From the NCBI RefSeq assembly GCF_003957295.1, contig NZ_RQPJ01000001.1, positions 620,001-684,000 of the forward strand: a stretch of DNA of 64,000 nucleotides, in the 5' to 3' direction. Positions 45,593-54,703 of the stretch are shown here, piece after piece; position 1 is the stretch's first letter, and each line of letters opens with the position of its first letter. Both the position numbers and the translations under genes were made by a program. The notes beneath the pieces are model-generated. The model made no database searches. It was not told where the DNA came from and saw nothing but the letters and a program-made list of their open reading frames with translations. Source of the stretch: Arenibacter aquaticus. Lineage in GTDB: Bacteria > Bacteroidota > Bacteroidia > Flavobacteriales > Flavobacteriaceae.

Positions 45593-47131
45593 ATGACAAA
45601 AAAGCCGTTCCTCTTAACCTTATTAGTAGTGCTACTATTTAACACAGTAGCTACGTATTCCCAAGAATTAAAACCGTCCAATTTGTTCGGCAATAATATG
45701 GTATTGCAACGGGGCATGGCCGTCCCCGTTTGGGGTGTTGCGTCGCCCAAGGAAAAGGTAACGGTAAAATTTGCCGGTCAGACCAGATCCACAAAGGCGG
45801 GAAAAGACGGAAAATGGATGGTAAAATTGAAGCCTTTAAAAGCCTCCAAGACCCCTAGGAAAATGACTATTAGCGGAAATACCGAAATAGTACTTTCCAA
45901 TGTGGTAGTGGGTGAGGTATGGATATGTTCAGGGCAATCCAACATGCAATATGCAGTTGACAATGCACCGAAAGTCAAAGCACTACTGCCCACAGCTAAA
46001 AATATAAGAAGTTTTGAGGTAAAAAGAACGGTTTCCTTTGAAGAAGAAGACAATGTTATTGGTAATTGGGAAGGCGTACCCCCAAGCAGTGCCGTAGCCT
46101 TTGGCTTTGCATACTTCCTTGAAAAAGCGGAAGATATCCCCGTAGGGATATTACACGCCTCATGGGGCAGCTCGTCCCTGGAAGCCTGGATGCCCAGGGA
46201 TATGGTCAAGGACTATCCATATTTTAAAGCTATTATGGACGACTTGGATGCCGATACCGAAACCAGAAATAGAATCAATTCCACCCTTTCCAATGGTGAG
46301 AGCTGGTCTACCAAAGAGGATATTTTTATGAGGAGGCAACCCAATATTCTATATAATGCCATGATGAAGCCTTTGGCCCCCTATGCATGCAGGGGCTTGG
46401 TATGGTACCAAGGGGAACGCAATACCCGTTACTTTTCCGGGGTACCCGAGGTTACAGAAGACACTTGGTTCCATAGGGTAATAGGGATGAAAGAATATGG
46501 GGATGTCCTTAAATCATGGATAAAACGCTATAGAAAGGAATGGAACAATAATAGCATGCATTTCTCCATTGTTATGCTTCCGGGATATGGCAAGGGAACG
46601 GCAATAAAGCCAAGTATAGACCCCAAAAGTCCCACCGCACTATCATGGGCTTGGATGCGGGAATCGCAAATGAAGGTATTGGACCTTCCCCATACCTCTG
46701 TTGTCAATACCATTGACCTAGGGGATGAAAAAAACATACATCCAAAGGATAAACTTCCTATTGGCATTAGGCTGGCACTAGCCGCGGAAAAACATACCCT
46801 TAATAAGGAAATTGTTGCGGAAGGCCCCACATTAAAAAAAGTAGAAAAGCTAAATAAGCAGTTGGCCGTTCATTTTAACCATGCCCAAGGTTTAAAAACT
46901 ATAGATCATAAAGCCCCCAGGGGATTTTGGGTTGCGGACGAATCCATGCAATGGAAGCCGGCAGAGGCAAAACTACAAGGAGAAACCGTGATTCTCTCCA
47001 ATAGCAGTATAACAAACCCGCTCTATGTTAGATATGCCTTCGCCGGAAAACCGGACGTAAACTTGGTGAATGGCGCCAATCTACCTGCATATCCTTTTAG
47101 AACGGATAACCAAATTCCCGTTGTTGAATAA
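45593..47131 (+). CDS. Sialate-O-acetylesterase-type esterase (SASA)
   Basis: A signal peptide precedes a SASA/9-O-acetylesterase domain. The SGNH-like nucleophile S116 is in C-S-G-Q-S-N-M, the W-Y-Q-G-E block is present, and a later D-x-x-N-I-H-P-K supplies the His. An Ig-like N-terminal piece (SNLFGNNMVLQRGMAVPVWG) is typical. In algal PULs these act on acetylated sugars that need not be sialic acid, so the natural substrate here is likely an acetylated fucose- or galactose-rich glycan. 16 bp precede the next sulfatase. Confidence 0.88.
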   Translation: MTKKPFLLTLLVVLLFNTVATYSQELKPSNLFGNNMVLQRGMAVPVWGVASPKEKVTVKFAGQTRSTKAGKDGKWMVKLKPLKASKTPRKMTISGNTEIVLSNVVVGEVWICSGQSNMQYAVDNAPKVKALLPTAKNIRSFEVKRTVSFEEEDNVIGNWEGVPPSSAVAFGFAYFLEKAEDIPVGILHASWGSSSLEAWMPRDMVKDYPYFKAIMDDLDADTETRNRINSTLSNGESWSTKEDIFMRRQPNILYNAMMKPLAPYACRGLVWYQGERNTRYFSGVPEVTEDTWFHRVIGMKEYGDVLKSWIKRYRKEWNNNSMHFSIVMLPGYGKGTAIKPSIDPKSPTALSWAWMRESQMKVLDLPHTSVVNTIDLGDEKNIHPKDKLPIGIRLALAAEKHTLNKEIVAEGPTLKKVEKLNKQLAVHFNHAQGLKTIDHKAPRGFWVADESMQWKPAEAKLQGETVILSNSSITNPLYVRYAFAGKPDVNLVNGANLPAYPFRTDNQIPVVE

Positions 47132-47147
47132 AATATAATTAAAAGAG

Positions 47148-48734
47148 ATGAGATATCAACCAAAACATATACTTGGCGTTTTACTACTACTGATTTCTAT
47201 GAACTCCATGGCTCAAAGCCGTCAAAAACCCAATATTGTTATAATTTATACCGACGACCAAGGTTATGGGGATGTAGCCGCCCTTAACCCCGATGCCAAA
47301 TTTAAGACTCCCAACATGGACATATTGGCCAAGGAGGGAATCATCTTTACGGATGGACATAGTAGTGATGCCGTATGTACACCCTCCCGATACTCCTTAC
47401 TTACCGGTAGATACAGCTGGAGGACTTCCTTAAAAAAGGGGGTTCTTGGAGCCGATGGTCCCTGTTTGATTGAACAGGATAGGATGACCATTGCCTCCTT
47501 GCTACAGCAGAATGGTTACAATACGGCCATGGTTGGCAAATGGCATCTACAAATGGAATTTGAAGGCAGTTTGGGACAGGGCCGTGACTGGTCCAAACCC
47601 TTTACCGATGGCCCTACCGAAAAGGGCTTTGATTACTTTTTTGGTATTCCTGCCTCTATGAACTATGGTATACTTACCTATTTGGAAAACGATAGGGTAT
47701 TGGATCCCCCTTTGTTATGGACAAAAAAGAAACCTGCTACCAATCCCAGAACATTTAGCGATACAATTAGGCCACAGCCCTATAGAATGACCCCTCCTTA
47801 TGAAAAGGAAGGCGGAAGAGGCTGGGTAGAGGTAGCCCCCACCTTCAATGACGAGCTGGTACTGGAAACCTTGGCCAATAAGGCAGTGGAGTATATAAAC
47901 GAATCGGCCCAAGAAGCAAAAAACGGCAAGCCTTTCTTTTTATACCTGCCATTGAACAGTCCACATTTGCCACATAGTACCCACCCAGATTTTCAGGGCC
48001 GTAGCAACTGTGGCAATTACGGGGATTTTATGGAAGAAACAGACTATAGGGTAGGCCAAGTGCTGAATGCCCTAAAGGCCAATGGCATTGATGACAACAC
48101 CTTGGTGATCTTTTCTTCGGATAACGGGGCGGAAACCAACTATGTGTACCAACGGGATGTATACGGACATTACAGCAGCTTACATTTTAAGGGTGGTAAG
48201 CGCGATATCTATGAAGGAGGGCACCGCGTTCCCTTCCTAATGAGGTGGCCGGCGCAGATCAAGGCAGGATTACAATCCGATGTCCCCGTATGCCAAACCG
48301 ATTATCTGGCGACCATTGCGGATATTATTGGTGTTGATCTGCCCGATAATGCAGGGGAAGACAGTTATAGCCTATTGCCCATTTTAAAAGGGGACGAGCA
48401 GAAAGGTGATGCGAGAGGTCCGGTAATCCACCATTCGGTAACTGGCCACTTTGCCATACGCGATGGCAAATGGAAATTGAACATGCTACGCGGTTCTGGA
48501 GGCTCCTTGGAACCTAGATTTATTAAACCTAAAGATGGGGAAGCCGAATTGGAACTTTATAATATTGAGGAAGACCCATCTGAGACTACCAACCTCTATT
48601 TTAAACACCCTGATGTGGTGAAAAAACTCAGTAAAAAGATATCTAAAATAATTACCAACGGAAGAACAACCCCTGGTAGGCCACAGGCATATGTTAAAGA
48701 AAATTGGGACCTTCCCAAATGGGTTAAAATGTAG
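47148..48734 (+). CDS. Sulfatase (family S1)
   Basis: A signal peptide is followed by the alkaline-phosphatase-superfamily sulfatase fold. The metal site begins YTDDQGYGD and the formylglycine motif is C77-T-P-S-R81, where the cysteine is oxidised by a maturase. FFLYLPLNSPHLPH and FSSDNGAE are further family blocks. The 528-aa length is normal. It would hydrolyse sulfate esters on oligosaccharides in the periplasm. Specificity is not read from sequence. Confidence 0.9.
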   Translation: MRYQPKHILGVLLLLISMNSMAQSRQKPNIVIIYTDDQGYGDVAALNPDAKFKTPNMDILAKEGIIFTDGHSSDAVCTPSRYSLLTGRYSWRTSLKKGVLGADGPCLIEQDRMTIASLLQQNGYNTAMVGKWHLQMEFEGSLGQGRDWSKPFTDGPTEKGFDYFFGIPASMNYGILTYLENDRVLDPPLLWTKKKPATNPRTFSDTIRPQPYRMTPPYEKEGGRGWVEVAPTFNDELVLETLANKAVEYINESAQEAKNGKPFFLYLPLNSPHLPHSTHPDFQGRSNCGNYGDFMEETDYRVGQVLNALKANGIDDNTLVIFSSDNGAETNYVYQRDVYGHYSSLHFKGGKRDIYEGGHRVPFLMRWPAQIKAGLQSDVPVCQTDYLATIADIIGVDLPDNAGEDSYSLLPILKGDEQKGDARGPVIHHSVTGHFAIRDGKWKLNMLRGSGGSLEPRFIKPKDGEAELELYNIEEDPSETTNLYFKHPDVVKKLSKKISKIITNGRTTPGRPQAYVKENWDLPKWVKM

Positions 48735-48906
48735 GTATTGATGTGCTTTCTTCCTAACTGATTGAAATAAGAAAGAAAAAGAGCGATATGAGAAAGCCTC
48801 TTTTGAGGTTTGGCCTTAGGTTTGTCTAAGGAACGCTTTTGCTATCTCTAAGGGTCAACCAGCAGTTCCGATGTAAGAACAGATACCTTAAAATTTAATT
48901 TAAAAG

Positions 48907-50316
48907 ATGAAGATGAGATCAATAATCTTGTTCTTTTGCTCCCTATTTCTCCTATCCTGTGGCAGCAAAAAAGAGACTAAAAAGGAAGCTGTTTCCACGG
49001 AGGAAACCCAACCGAATATCATATTTATTTTTGCCGATGATTGGGGCTATGGCGATTTGGGCGTTCACGGAAGTACTTTCTGTAAAACACCCCATTTGGA
49101 TAAAATGGCTTCCGAGGGCATCGATTTTCAGAACTTCTCAGTGGTGAACCCGGTTTGTTCCCCCAGCCGGGTGGGGGTAATGACAGGACAATATCCAGCA
49201 CGTCATAGTGTACACGGACATTTTGCCTCTGTTGCATCCCATATAAAAAGAAATATGCCCGATTGGTTGAACCCAGAAGCACCTTTACTCCCCAAAATGT
49301 TAAAGAAAGCAGGTTATACAACTGCCCATTTTGGTAAATGGCATTTATCCAACACCCATGTAAAAGATGCCCCTTCTCCTTTGGAATACGGCTATGATGA
49401 ATATGGGGCGTTTAATTTGCCAAGCAGATTATATCAAATGCAGGCAGATTCTACCCTGTACAAAACCATTGATTTTGCCAAACGGAACAAGGACAAACCA
49501 TTTTTTATAAATGCATGGATCCATGCCACCCATACCCCACATTACCCCAAGGAAAAGTATATGCAGCAATTTGCACATTTAAACGAACAGGAACAGGTAT
49601 ATGCTGCAGTAGTAGCCGAATATGACGCCCGTATTGGGGAATTATTTGCTGCCCTAGAGGAGCTTGGAATAGATGACAATACCTTGGTTGTTTTCTCCTC
49701 CGACAATGGTCCCGAAATAACGGGCAAGAATAAAATAACAAAGGATAATTCTACCGGGCCCGGTTTGGGAACCTACTATTCTGTTGGAGAAACTGGCGGA
49801 CTCAAAGGTCGTAAGCGCGCACTCTTCGCTGGTGGCATTCGCATTCCTTTTTTGGTACGTTGGCCAGCTAAAGTACCTGCCGGAGTGGTAGATAAAACTA
49901 CCGAATTGGCCGCGGTAGACCTACTGCCCACATTTTTGGAATTGGCAGGGACCAACCATCCCCAAGCCTACCAACCGGATGGCGTAAGCATTGCCTCCGC
50001 TATTATGGGAAAACCCTTTAACCGGCAAAAGCCTATCTTCTGGGACTGGCGTTTTTCCAGTGACCGACCTGGTTTTTGGCCCAGTGCCGCCGTACAAGAG
50101 GCTAATTGGAAACTATTGACCAACCAAGAGATGGGTAGAACAGAACTGTACAATATTGCCACAGATTGGGCAGAACAGAAAGACCTATCTGCGGAAAACC
50201 CGGAAAAGGTCCAGGAATTAATGGAGAAACTCAGGGATTTTCAGGAAACCCTGCCCAAATCCGCGCCAGAGAACAGCTTTTCAAAGGAGAGGGCGATTCT
50301 TGACAGTGAAATATAA
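48907..50316 (+). CDS. Sulfatase lipoprotein (family S1)
   Basis: The lipoprotein leader is LFLLSC (C18). The catalytic parts are FADDWGYGD, C84-S-P-S-R (formylglycine), HFGKWHLS, and FSSDNGPE. At 469 aa it is a compact sulfatase. It is the last gene of the plus-strand PUL cluster and the 172-bp gap before it contains GATTGAAATAAG, resembling half of the regulator direct repeat. It converges on the minus-strand cluster at a shared terminator. Confidence 0.9.
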   Translation: MKMRSIILFFCSLFLLSCGSKKETKKEAVSTEETQPNIIFIFADDWGYGDLGVHGSTFCKTPHLDKMASEGIDFQNFSVVNPVCSPSRVGVMTGQYPARHSVHGHFASVASHIKRNMPDWLNPEAPLLPKMLKKAGYTTAHFGKWHLSNTHVKDAPSPLEYGYDEYGAFNLPSRLYQMQADSTLYKTIDFAKRNKDKPFFINAWIHATHTPHYPKEKYMQQFAHLNEQEQVYAAVVAEYDARIGELFAALEELGIDDNTLVVFSSDNGPEITGKNKITKDNSTGPGLGTYYSVGETGGLKGRKRALFAGGIRIPFLVRWPAKVPAGVVDKTTELAAVDLLPTFLELAGTNHPQAYQPDGVSIASAIMGKPFNRQKPIFWDWRFSSDRPGFWPSAAVQEANWKLLTNQEMGRTELYNIATDWAEQKDLSAENPEKVQELMEKLRDFQETLPKSAPENSFSKERAILDSEI

Positions 50317-50321
50317 AAAGG

Positions 50322-50356
50322 TATGGGGCCTTGCACCAAAAGTGCGAGCCCCCATA
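50322..50356. terminator. Bidirectional hairpin between convergent operons
   Basis: TATGGGGCCTTGCAC is near-complementary to GTGCGAGCCCCCATA, with a 5-nt loop. It lies in the 62-bp gap between the two convergent PUL clusters and can serve both. Confidence 0.65.
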
Positions 50357-50378
50357 TCGTTATTAAATTAAATTCCCT

Positions 50379-51416
50379 TTAATTCATTTCGAAGCGCTCT
50401 AGGTAAACATATCCTTTTTTACCCTTTATAGAGATACCCCAGCCCGGAATTTCCATGGCCTTATTCCCATCTTCCAAATGCGGGCGATAAAGGCCTGGAG
50501 CAATTGGAATTTTCTTTAGGTTTTCCTCCATTGGGGAAAAATTTATTCCGTCCTTGGCCCAGTGTATGGTTTTACTTATTGATGCCAAAGAGGCTACTCC
50601 CCCATTATGGTTCCAGATCAACACCTCATGTCCTTTATCTACCAAGGGTTTTGGGTGTTTTTTATAAGTCCCCTCAGGCTGGTCGGCTATGGCGACCCCC
50701 ATTTTTGTGCGTCCCGGTCCCTTTTTTCCATGTATAATGGACCTTCCCTTATAATACAGCCATATTTTTTGATCCCTTACCAACAAACTGGCATCATCTA
50801 TACGGTAACTATCAAAATCCTCAGGTACCTCACTTACTTCCAAAATAGGATTGTTTTTTACCCTAACAAAAGGACCGTCCGGGCTATCGGCAACTGCCAG
50901 GCCAATGGCAGTAAAATCGTTGGTTGAATTGTTTTCAAACTCTTTGTTTGCTTTACCGGGAGTTGGCTGTACAGCCGTATAGTACAAATAATATTTTCCT
51001 TTATGGGCCAATATATTGGGGGTAAAAACCGAATGGCTGTCAAATTCACCTTCCTGTCCAACATCCAAGGCCATGCCCTGCTCTTCCCAGGTATGCCCTT
51101 CATCTTTTGAGGTTGCATACCAAATGGTTGCCCAATAACCAGCGGTGGTTGGTCTATCCATTCTGGAATACCACACATAATAGGTGTCCCCTACTTTAAT
51201 GATATCACTGTTGTCCCGACGGTTGTACAAACTATCTATCCCAATGCCAGGAATCTCCTGATAGGTAAATTTTGTAGGCGTATCGGCTACTTCTGCAGCA
51301 ATGACCTCCTCTTTTGGTTTCTCTTCACTTTTAGACTTACAGCTCAGCATGAACAACAATGCCATAGCGCTACAAATAGGGAATAGATACCAGGTTTTTC
51401 CAATTGATCTTTTCAT
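50379..51416 (-). CDS. Beta-propeller glycosidase-like lipoprotein (GH117/GH43 type)
   Basis: A lipoprotein (ALLFMLSC) with an acidic linker. The body is a five-bladed beta-propeller glycosidase. SLYNRRDNSDIIKVGDTYYVWYSR, WATIWYATSKDEGHTWEEQG, DSHSVFTPNILAHKGKYYLYYTA and RIDDASLLVRDQKIWLYYKG resemble GH117 (3,6-anhydrogalactosidases) and GH43. Aspartates in DNSD, DSHS and DDAS fit a propeller active centre. Which family applies, and the sugar, need testing. It is the last gene of the minus-strand cluster. Confidence 0.7.
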   Translation of the reverse strand: MKRSIGKTWYLFPICSAMALLFMLSCKSKSEEKPKEEVIAAEVADTPTKFTYQEIPGIGIDSLYNRRDNSDIIKVGDTYYVWYSRMDRPTTAGYWATIWYATSKDEGHTWEEQGMALDVGQEGEFDSHSVFTPNILAHKGKYYLYYTAVQPTPGKANKEFENNSTNDFTAIGLAVADSPDGPFVRVKNNPILEVSEVPEDFDSYRIDDASLLVRDQKIWLYYKGRSIIHGKKGPGRTKMGVAIADQPEGTYKKHPKPLVDKGHEVLIWNHNGGVASLASISKTIHWAKDGINFSPMEENLKKIPIAPGLYRPHLEDGNKAMEIPGWGISIKGKKGYVYLERFEMN

Positions 51417-51588
51417 TCGTTTTTAATGTTTAATTGCAATTTTTCTAATATATAATACTCTTTTGTTTTCTCAGCTTTTTCGCCTTCCGCCAATCCTCTT
51501 TCCTCCATTTCCGGCCTTTACTTTACTATGTCCAAGCCTATTAAACCTTTTGCAAGGGAGGTATTTAACGGCAATAGCTACCGCAGAC

Positions 51589-53178
51589 CTACTTTTCAAA
51601 AGCAACCACCACTCTGTCCAGGATTGGTTTTGATTCGTTTTCTGTGTTATCCGCTACTTTCACTTCAAATTGGAAGCCGTAGCCTTCCGGAAGCCCTGAA
51701 AGATTAAGCGTAGCAGGAATTTTTTCAATCTGTTTGGCAAAACCTTCCATATAATCATATTGTTCCTTTACCACCTGCCACTCGCTCCACCGGTCAACAG
51801 CCCCATCGTTAGTGGTATCCACTCCTACCCGTACCTCAACGGTTTCTACCCAAGGGCCATCACTAATGTAGTCTGTGTTCATTTGCGTGATCAAATGAAA
51901 CTTGCCCTCGGCAAATATAATATCAGGGTCTGGGTGTCCTTGGCCAATATTTCCACAGAAAGTAAATGGTTTATTTATATCGTCCGAGGTAAACCAAGCA
52001 GCACTCATACTTCCTCTTCCGTGTCCGCCAGCCGGATCAAAATCGGCAAATAAATAGTACTGTCCCCCAATAGATATGGACGCCCAGTCACCATATGCAT
52101 TTTGCTCAGGTTCATGAATTTCATATTTGGCAAAAGCACGTGTTTCCCCTGCTTTGACCTTATGTTGGGGAACATCTACCTCAGCCTTTTTCCCTGGGAA
52201 TCTATCAGGATCTTCGGCATGCCAATGCGGATGTACATATTCTGCAAATTTCCCTGTAGGTTTGGTGCGCTCATCCACAGGTGGATCCAAGATCTTAAAA
52301 TCCTTGATTCCGTCTTTGCTTACGGCATGAACCGCCAAAGGAGAATCCCAAGCATGCGCAGATGCATCAATAGGGGACCAATCTTCTACAATTAAATGAA
52401 AATTACCCTCTAGATCCCTAATTACTGCACAGTCCGAACCATGTGTAGGGTCGTTAAAAGCCATCCCCATATTCTTTCCTGGTTCACCATCGGTTAAATC
52501 CTCATCAATATAAAGATGTGGATCTTGATCGTTTGGAAAATCATAGTACAAATACAGCTTACCATCTACATATTCCGCCGTAGTTACCCATTTTGAAAAC
52601 TTTTCGGATACAGGCCCATGATGCACCCAGTTAACCATATCCTTGCTTTGCCAGGCATGATATCCACCTTTAGTGGGTTTAAGCCCTCCTGGGGCATCAT
52701 ATTGGTTTTTAAATGGTGTTGTCAATAACGGTATATCAAACCCTTTCAGCGTTGCCTCCTCCGCCTTGAACACACCTTCTTTCTGACTTTTACTTTTGCC
52801 ATATCTCCCAAACATCCAATAGTTGCCTTCGCCTAACTGCAAGGCTACCGGTGCATCACCAAGATTGGAAGGCCCCACATTGGGAACCGGTTTCCAATTT
52901 AACCAGTCGGGCGACTGCGTTAAGGCAATAGATTTCAGCGTTTGCTTTTTATCAAACTTTTTTAGGGCACTCCTAAAAGTTGCCAGGCTGTCTGTGGGTT
53001 GTAGTTTGCCATCAGCAATATTCATATTCGTTTGTTGGGCCATCTCCGCTTTCCAGTCCTCCTGGGAATCTATAACCCATTCCCCTGAGGTATTTAAGGC
53101 CGATCTCTTTTTATTGGTACAACCAATAATCAGGGATATTAGGATTACCGCTACTAAAAATTGTCTGTTTTTTACCAT
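51589..53178 (-). CDS. Beta-propeller glycosidase-like lipoprotein, family unclear
   Basis: A lipoprotein (LVAVILISLIIGC). The sequence has repeated Y-W-M-F/Y-L-Y-Y/F-H-L-I blades (GNYWMFGRY, GKLYLYYDF, GNFHLIVEDW, GQYYLFADFD, GKFHLITQMN) and a conserved-looking PHWHAEDPDRFPGKKAEV segment. The acidic residues in GDAPVAL, GSDCAV and GHPDPDI fit a GH32/GH43/GH117-like five-bladed propeller. No known family can be named with confidence. The C-terminal 80 residues look like a beta-sandwich. The PUL context implies glycoside cleavage. Confidence 0.55.
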   Translation of the reverse strand: MVKNRQFLVAVILISLIIGCTNKKRSALNTSGEWVIDSQEDWKAEMAQQTNMNIADGKLQPTDSLATFRSALKKFDKKQTLKSIALTQSPDWLNWKPVPNVGPSNLGDAPVALQLGEGNYWMFGRYGKSKSQKEGVFKAEEATLKGFDIPLLTTPFKNQYDAPGGLKPTKGGYHAWQSKDMVNWVHHGPVSEKFSKWVTTAEYVDGKLYLYYDFPNDQDPHLYIDEDLTDGEPGKNMGMAFNDPTHGSDCAVIRDLEGNFHLIVEDWSPIDASAHAWDSPLAVHAVSKDGIKDFKILDPPVDERTKPTGKFAEYVHPHWHAEDPDRFPGKKAEVDVPQHKVKAGETRAFAKYEIHEPEQNAYGDWASISIGGQYYLFADFDPAGGHGRGSMSAAWFTSDDINKPFTFCGNIGQGHPDPDIIFAEGKFHLITQMNTDYISDGPWVETVEVRVGVDTTNDGAVDRWSEWQVVKEQYDYMEGFAKQIEKIPATLNLSGLPEGYGFQFEVKVADNTENESKPILDRVVVAFEK

Positions 53179-53209
53179 ATTTTACCCATTAAATAATTTG
53201 TACACTATT

Positions 53210-54703
53210 CTAAAATTCCAAGGTTGATGCCGGTGGAAGCGGCACACTATTGTTTTTGCGCCAAGTCATAAGTTCATCCAGCAACTGTGAAACTATTTCA
53301 GGATTGTTTTCCGCCAAATTATGGGACTCTTTTAAATCCTTATCCAGGTTGTACAATTCCGCTTTACCATCGTTTAAAAACTGGATCAGCTTCCATTCGT
53401 CCTTTCTGATTATGGAACAGGGCGGATTTTTATAGGTACTGGCCACATGCCAAAAAAGTGCCCGCTCATTAAATGAAGTGTTATTCAATAAAGGCACTAT
53501 ACTTTCCCCATCAAGTTTGCCGTCATAATCCTTTATCTGGGCCAACTCCAAAAATGTAGGAAAATAATCCATTCCGCAAATGGGCGTTTCTGAAACCCTG
53601 GGTTCAATATGGTTTTTCCAATTTACAAAAGCAGGCACTCGCAACCCCCCTTCGTAAATGGTGCCTTTGGCTCCACGCAAGTTGTTGGTGCCGCTTTGCA
53701 AACCATTATATCCGTTATCGGAAGTGAATATCACAATGGTATTTTCCCTTAACCCCTCCTTATCCAAATAATCAAAAATGCGCTTTACATTTTCATCTAT
53801 GGCGGCTATCATGGTAGCGTAGCCCGCAATTTCTTCACGGTTATTTTCTCCTTGACCTGTTTTGGGATCTGAAGCCTTACCCATATATTTCTGAAACAAA
53901 TCTTGGTCTCTTGGAACCGTAGGCCGGTGCGGTGCATAATAATGAAGGTTCACAAAAAAGTGTTTCTTTTTGTTGCGTTTTATAAAATTGATAGCCTCAT
54001 CGGTAAGCCGATCGGTCAACCATTCATCATCTTCTTTGTCACCAATGAACGGGTTTTTAAAAGGGGCCCTATAGCCACCGCTCTCAGATTTATAGCCTTG
54101 GGTATACCCACGGGCAGGATCGCCCCACCAAGTACCTCCTACGTTCTCATGAAACCCCTTTCCCAATGGATAGTATTTTTGAATATCAATGGTTAAGTGG
54201 TCTGCCAACCAATCCAAACTACCGTTGGCCGGTTGCTTTAAGGGTTTTTCAAATGGAAAATCGGCCTCTTCTTTTGGGTTGGGGCCAACCACATGCCATT
54301 TACCCAAGTGAATGGATTGGTAACCGGCTTTTTTTAATGGTTCGGCATACATCTTATGTTCCAGGCCAACTGTCCAACGCGAAAATATGTTGTGTTGATT
54401 ATCCCCTCTTTCCAGTACGGGTACATTGTATATTCCCGTTCTAAAGGACTGTTTACCTGTTAACAATGCCGCTCGTGAAGGGGAACAGGTTGGGTACATA
54501 TAGGCATTGTTAAAAACAAGGCTTTCCGCTGCCAGCTGATCCAAGTTGGGGGTTTCAAACCATTTGCTGCCCATAAAGCCCACATCTTGCCACCCCAGGT
54601 CATCTGCCATGATAAAAATGATATTTGGTCTTTTTTCCTGCTCACAGGAAGACAATATCAAAGAGCAAAGAAGAAAACCTATCGCCTTTTTAATTGTTCC
54701 CAT
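53210..54703 (-). CDS. Sulfatase lipoprotein (family S1)
   Basis: The lipid Cys20 (LLCSLILSSC) is followed by IFIMADDLGWQDVG. The formylglycine motif is C73-S-P-S-R (YPTCSPSRAALLTG). HLGKWHVVG, FTSDNGYNG and a carboxy-terminal LYNLDKDLKESHNLA complete the fold. Its start lies within the 3' end of the GH29 gene upstream (14-bp overlap), so the two are translated together. Confidence 0.9.
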   Translation of the reverse strand: MGTIKKAIGFLLCSLILSSCEQEKRPNIIFIMADDLGWQDVGFMGSKWFETPNLDQLAAESLVFNNAYMYPTCSPSRAALLTGKQSFRTGIYNVPVLERGDNQHNIFSRWTVGLEHKMYAEPLKKAGYQSIHLGKWHVVGPNPKEEADFPFEKPLKQPANGSLDWLADHLTIDIQKYYPLGKGFHENVGGTWWGDPARGYTQGYKSESGGYRAPFKNPFIGDKEDDEWLTDRLTDEAINFIKRNKKKHFFVNLHYYAPHRPTVPRDQDLFQKYMGKASDPKTGQGENNREEIAGYATMIAAIDENVKRIFDYLDKEGLRENTIVIFTSDNGYNGLQSGTNNLRGAKGTIYEGGLRVPAFVNWKNHIEPRVSETPICGMDYFPTFLELAQIKDYDGKLDGESIVPLLNNTSFNERALFWHVASTYKNPPCSIIRKDEWKLIQFLNDGKAELYNLDKDLKESHNLAENNPEIVSQLLDELMTWRKNNSVPLPPASTLEF

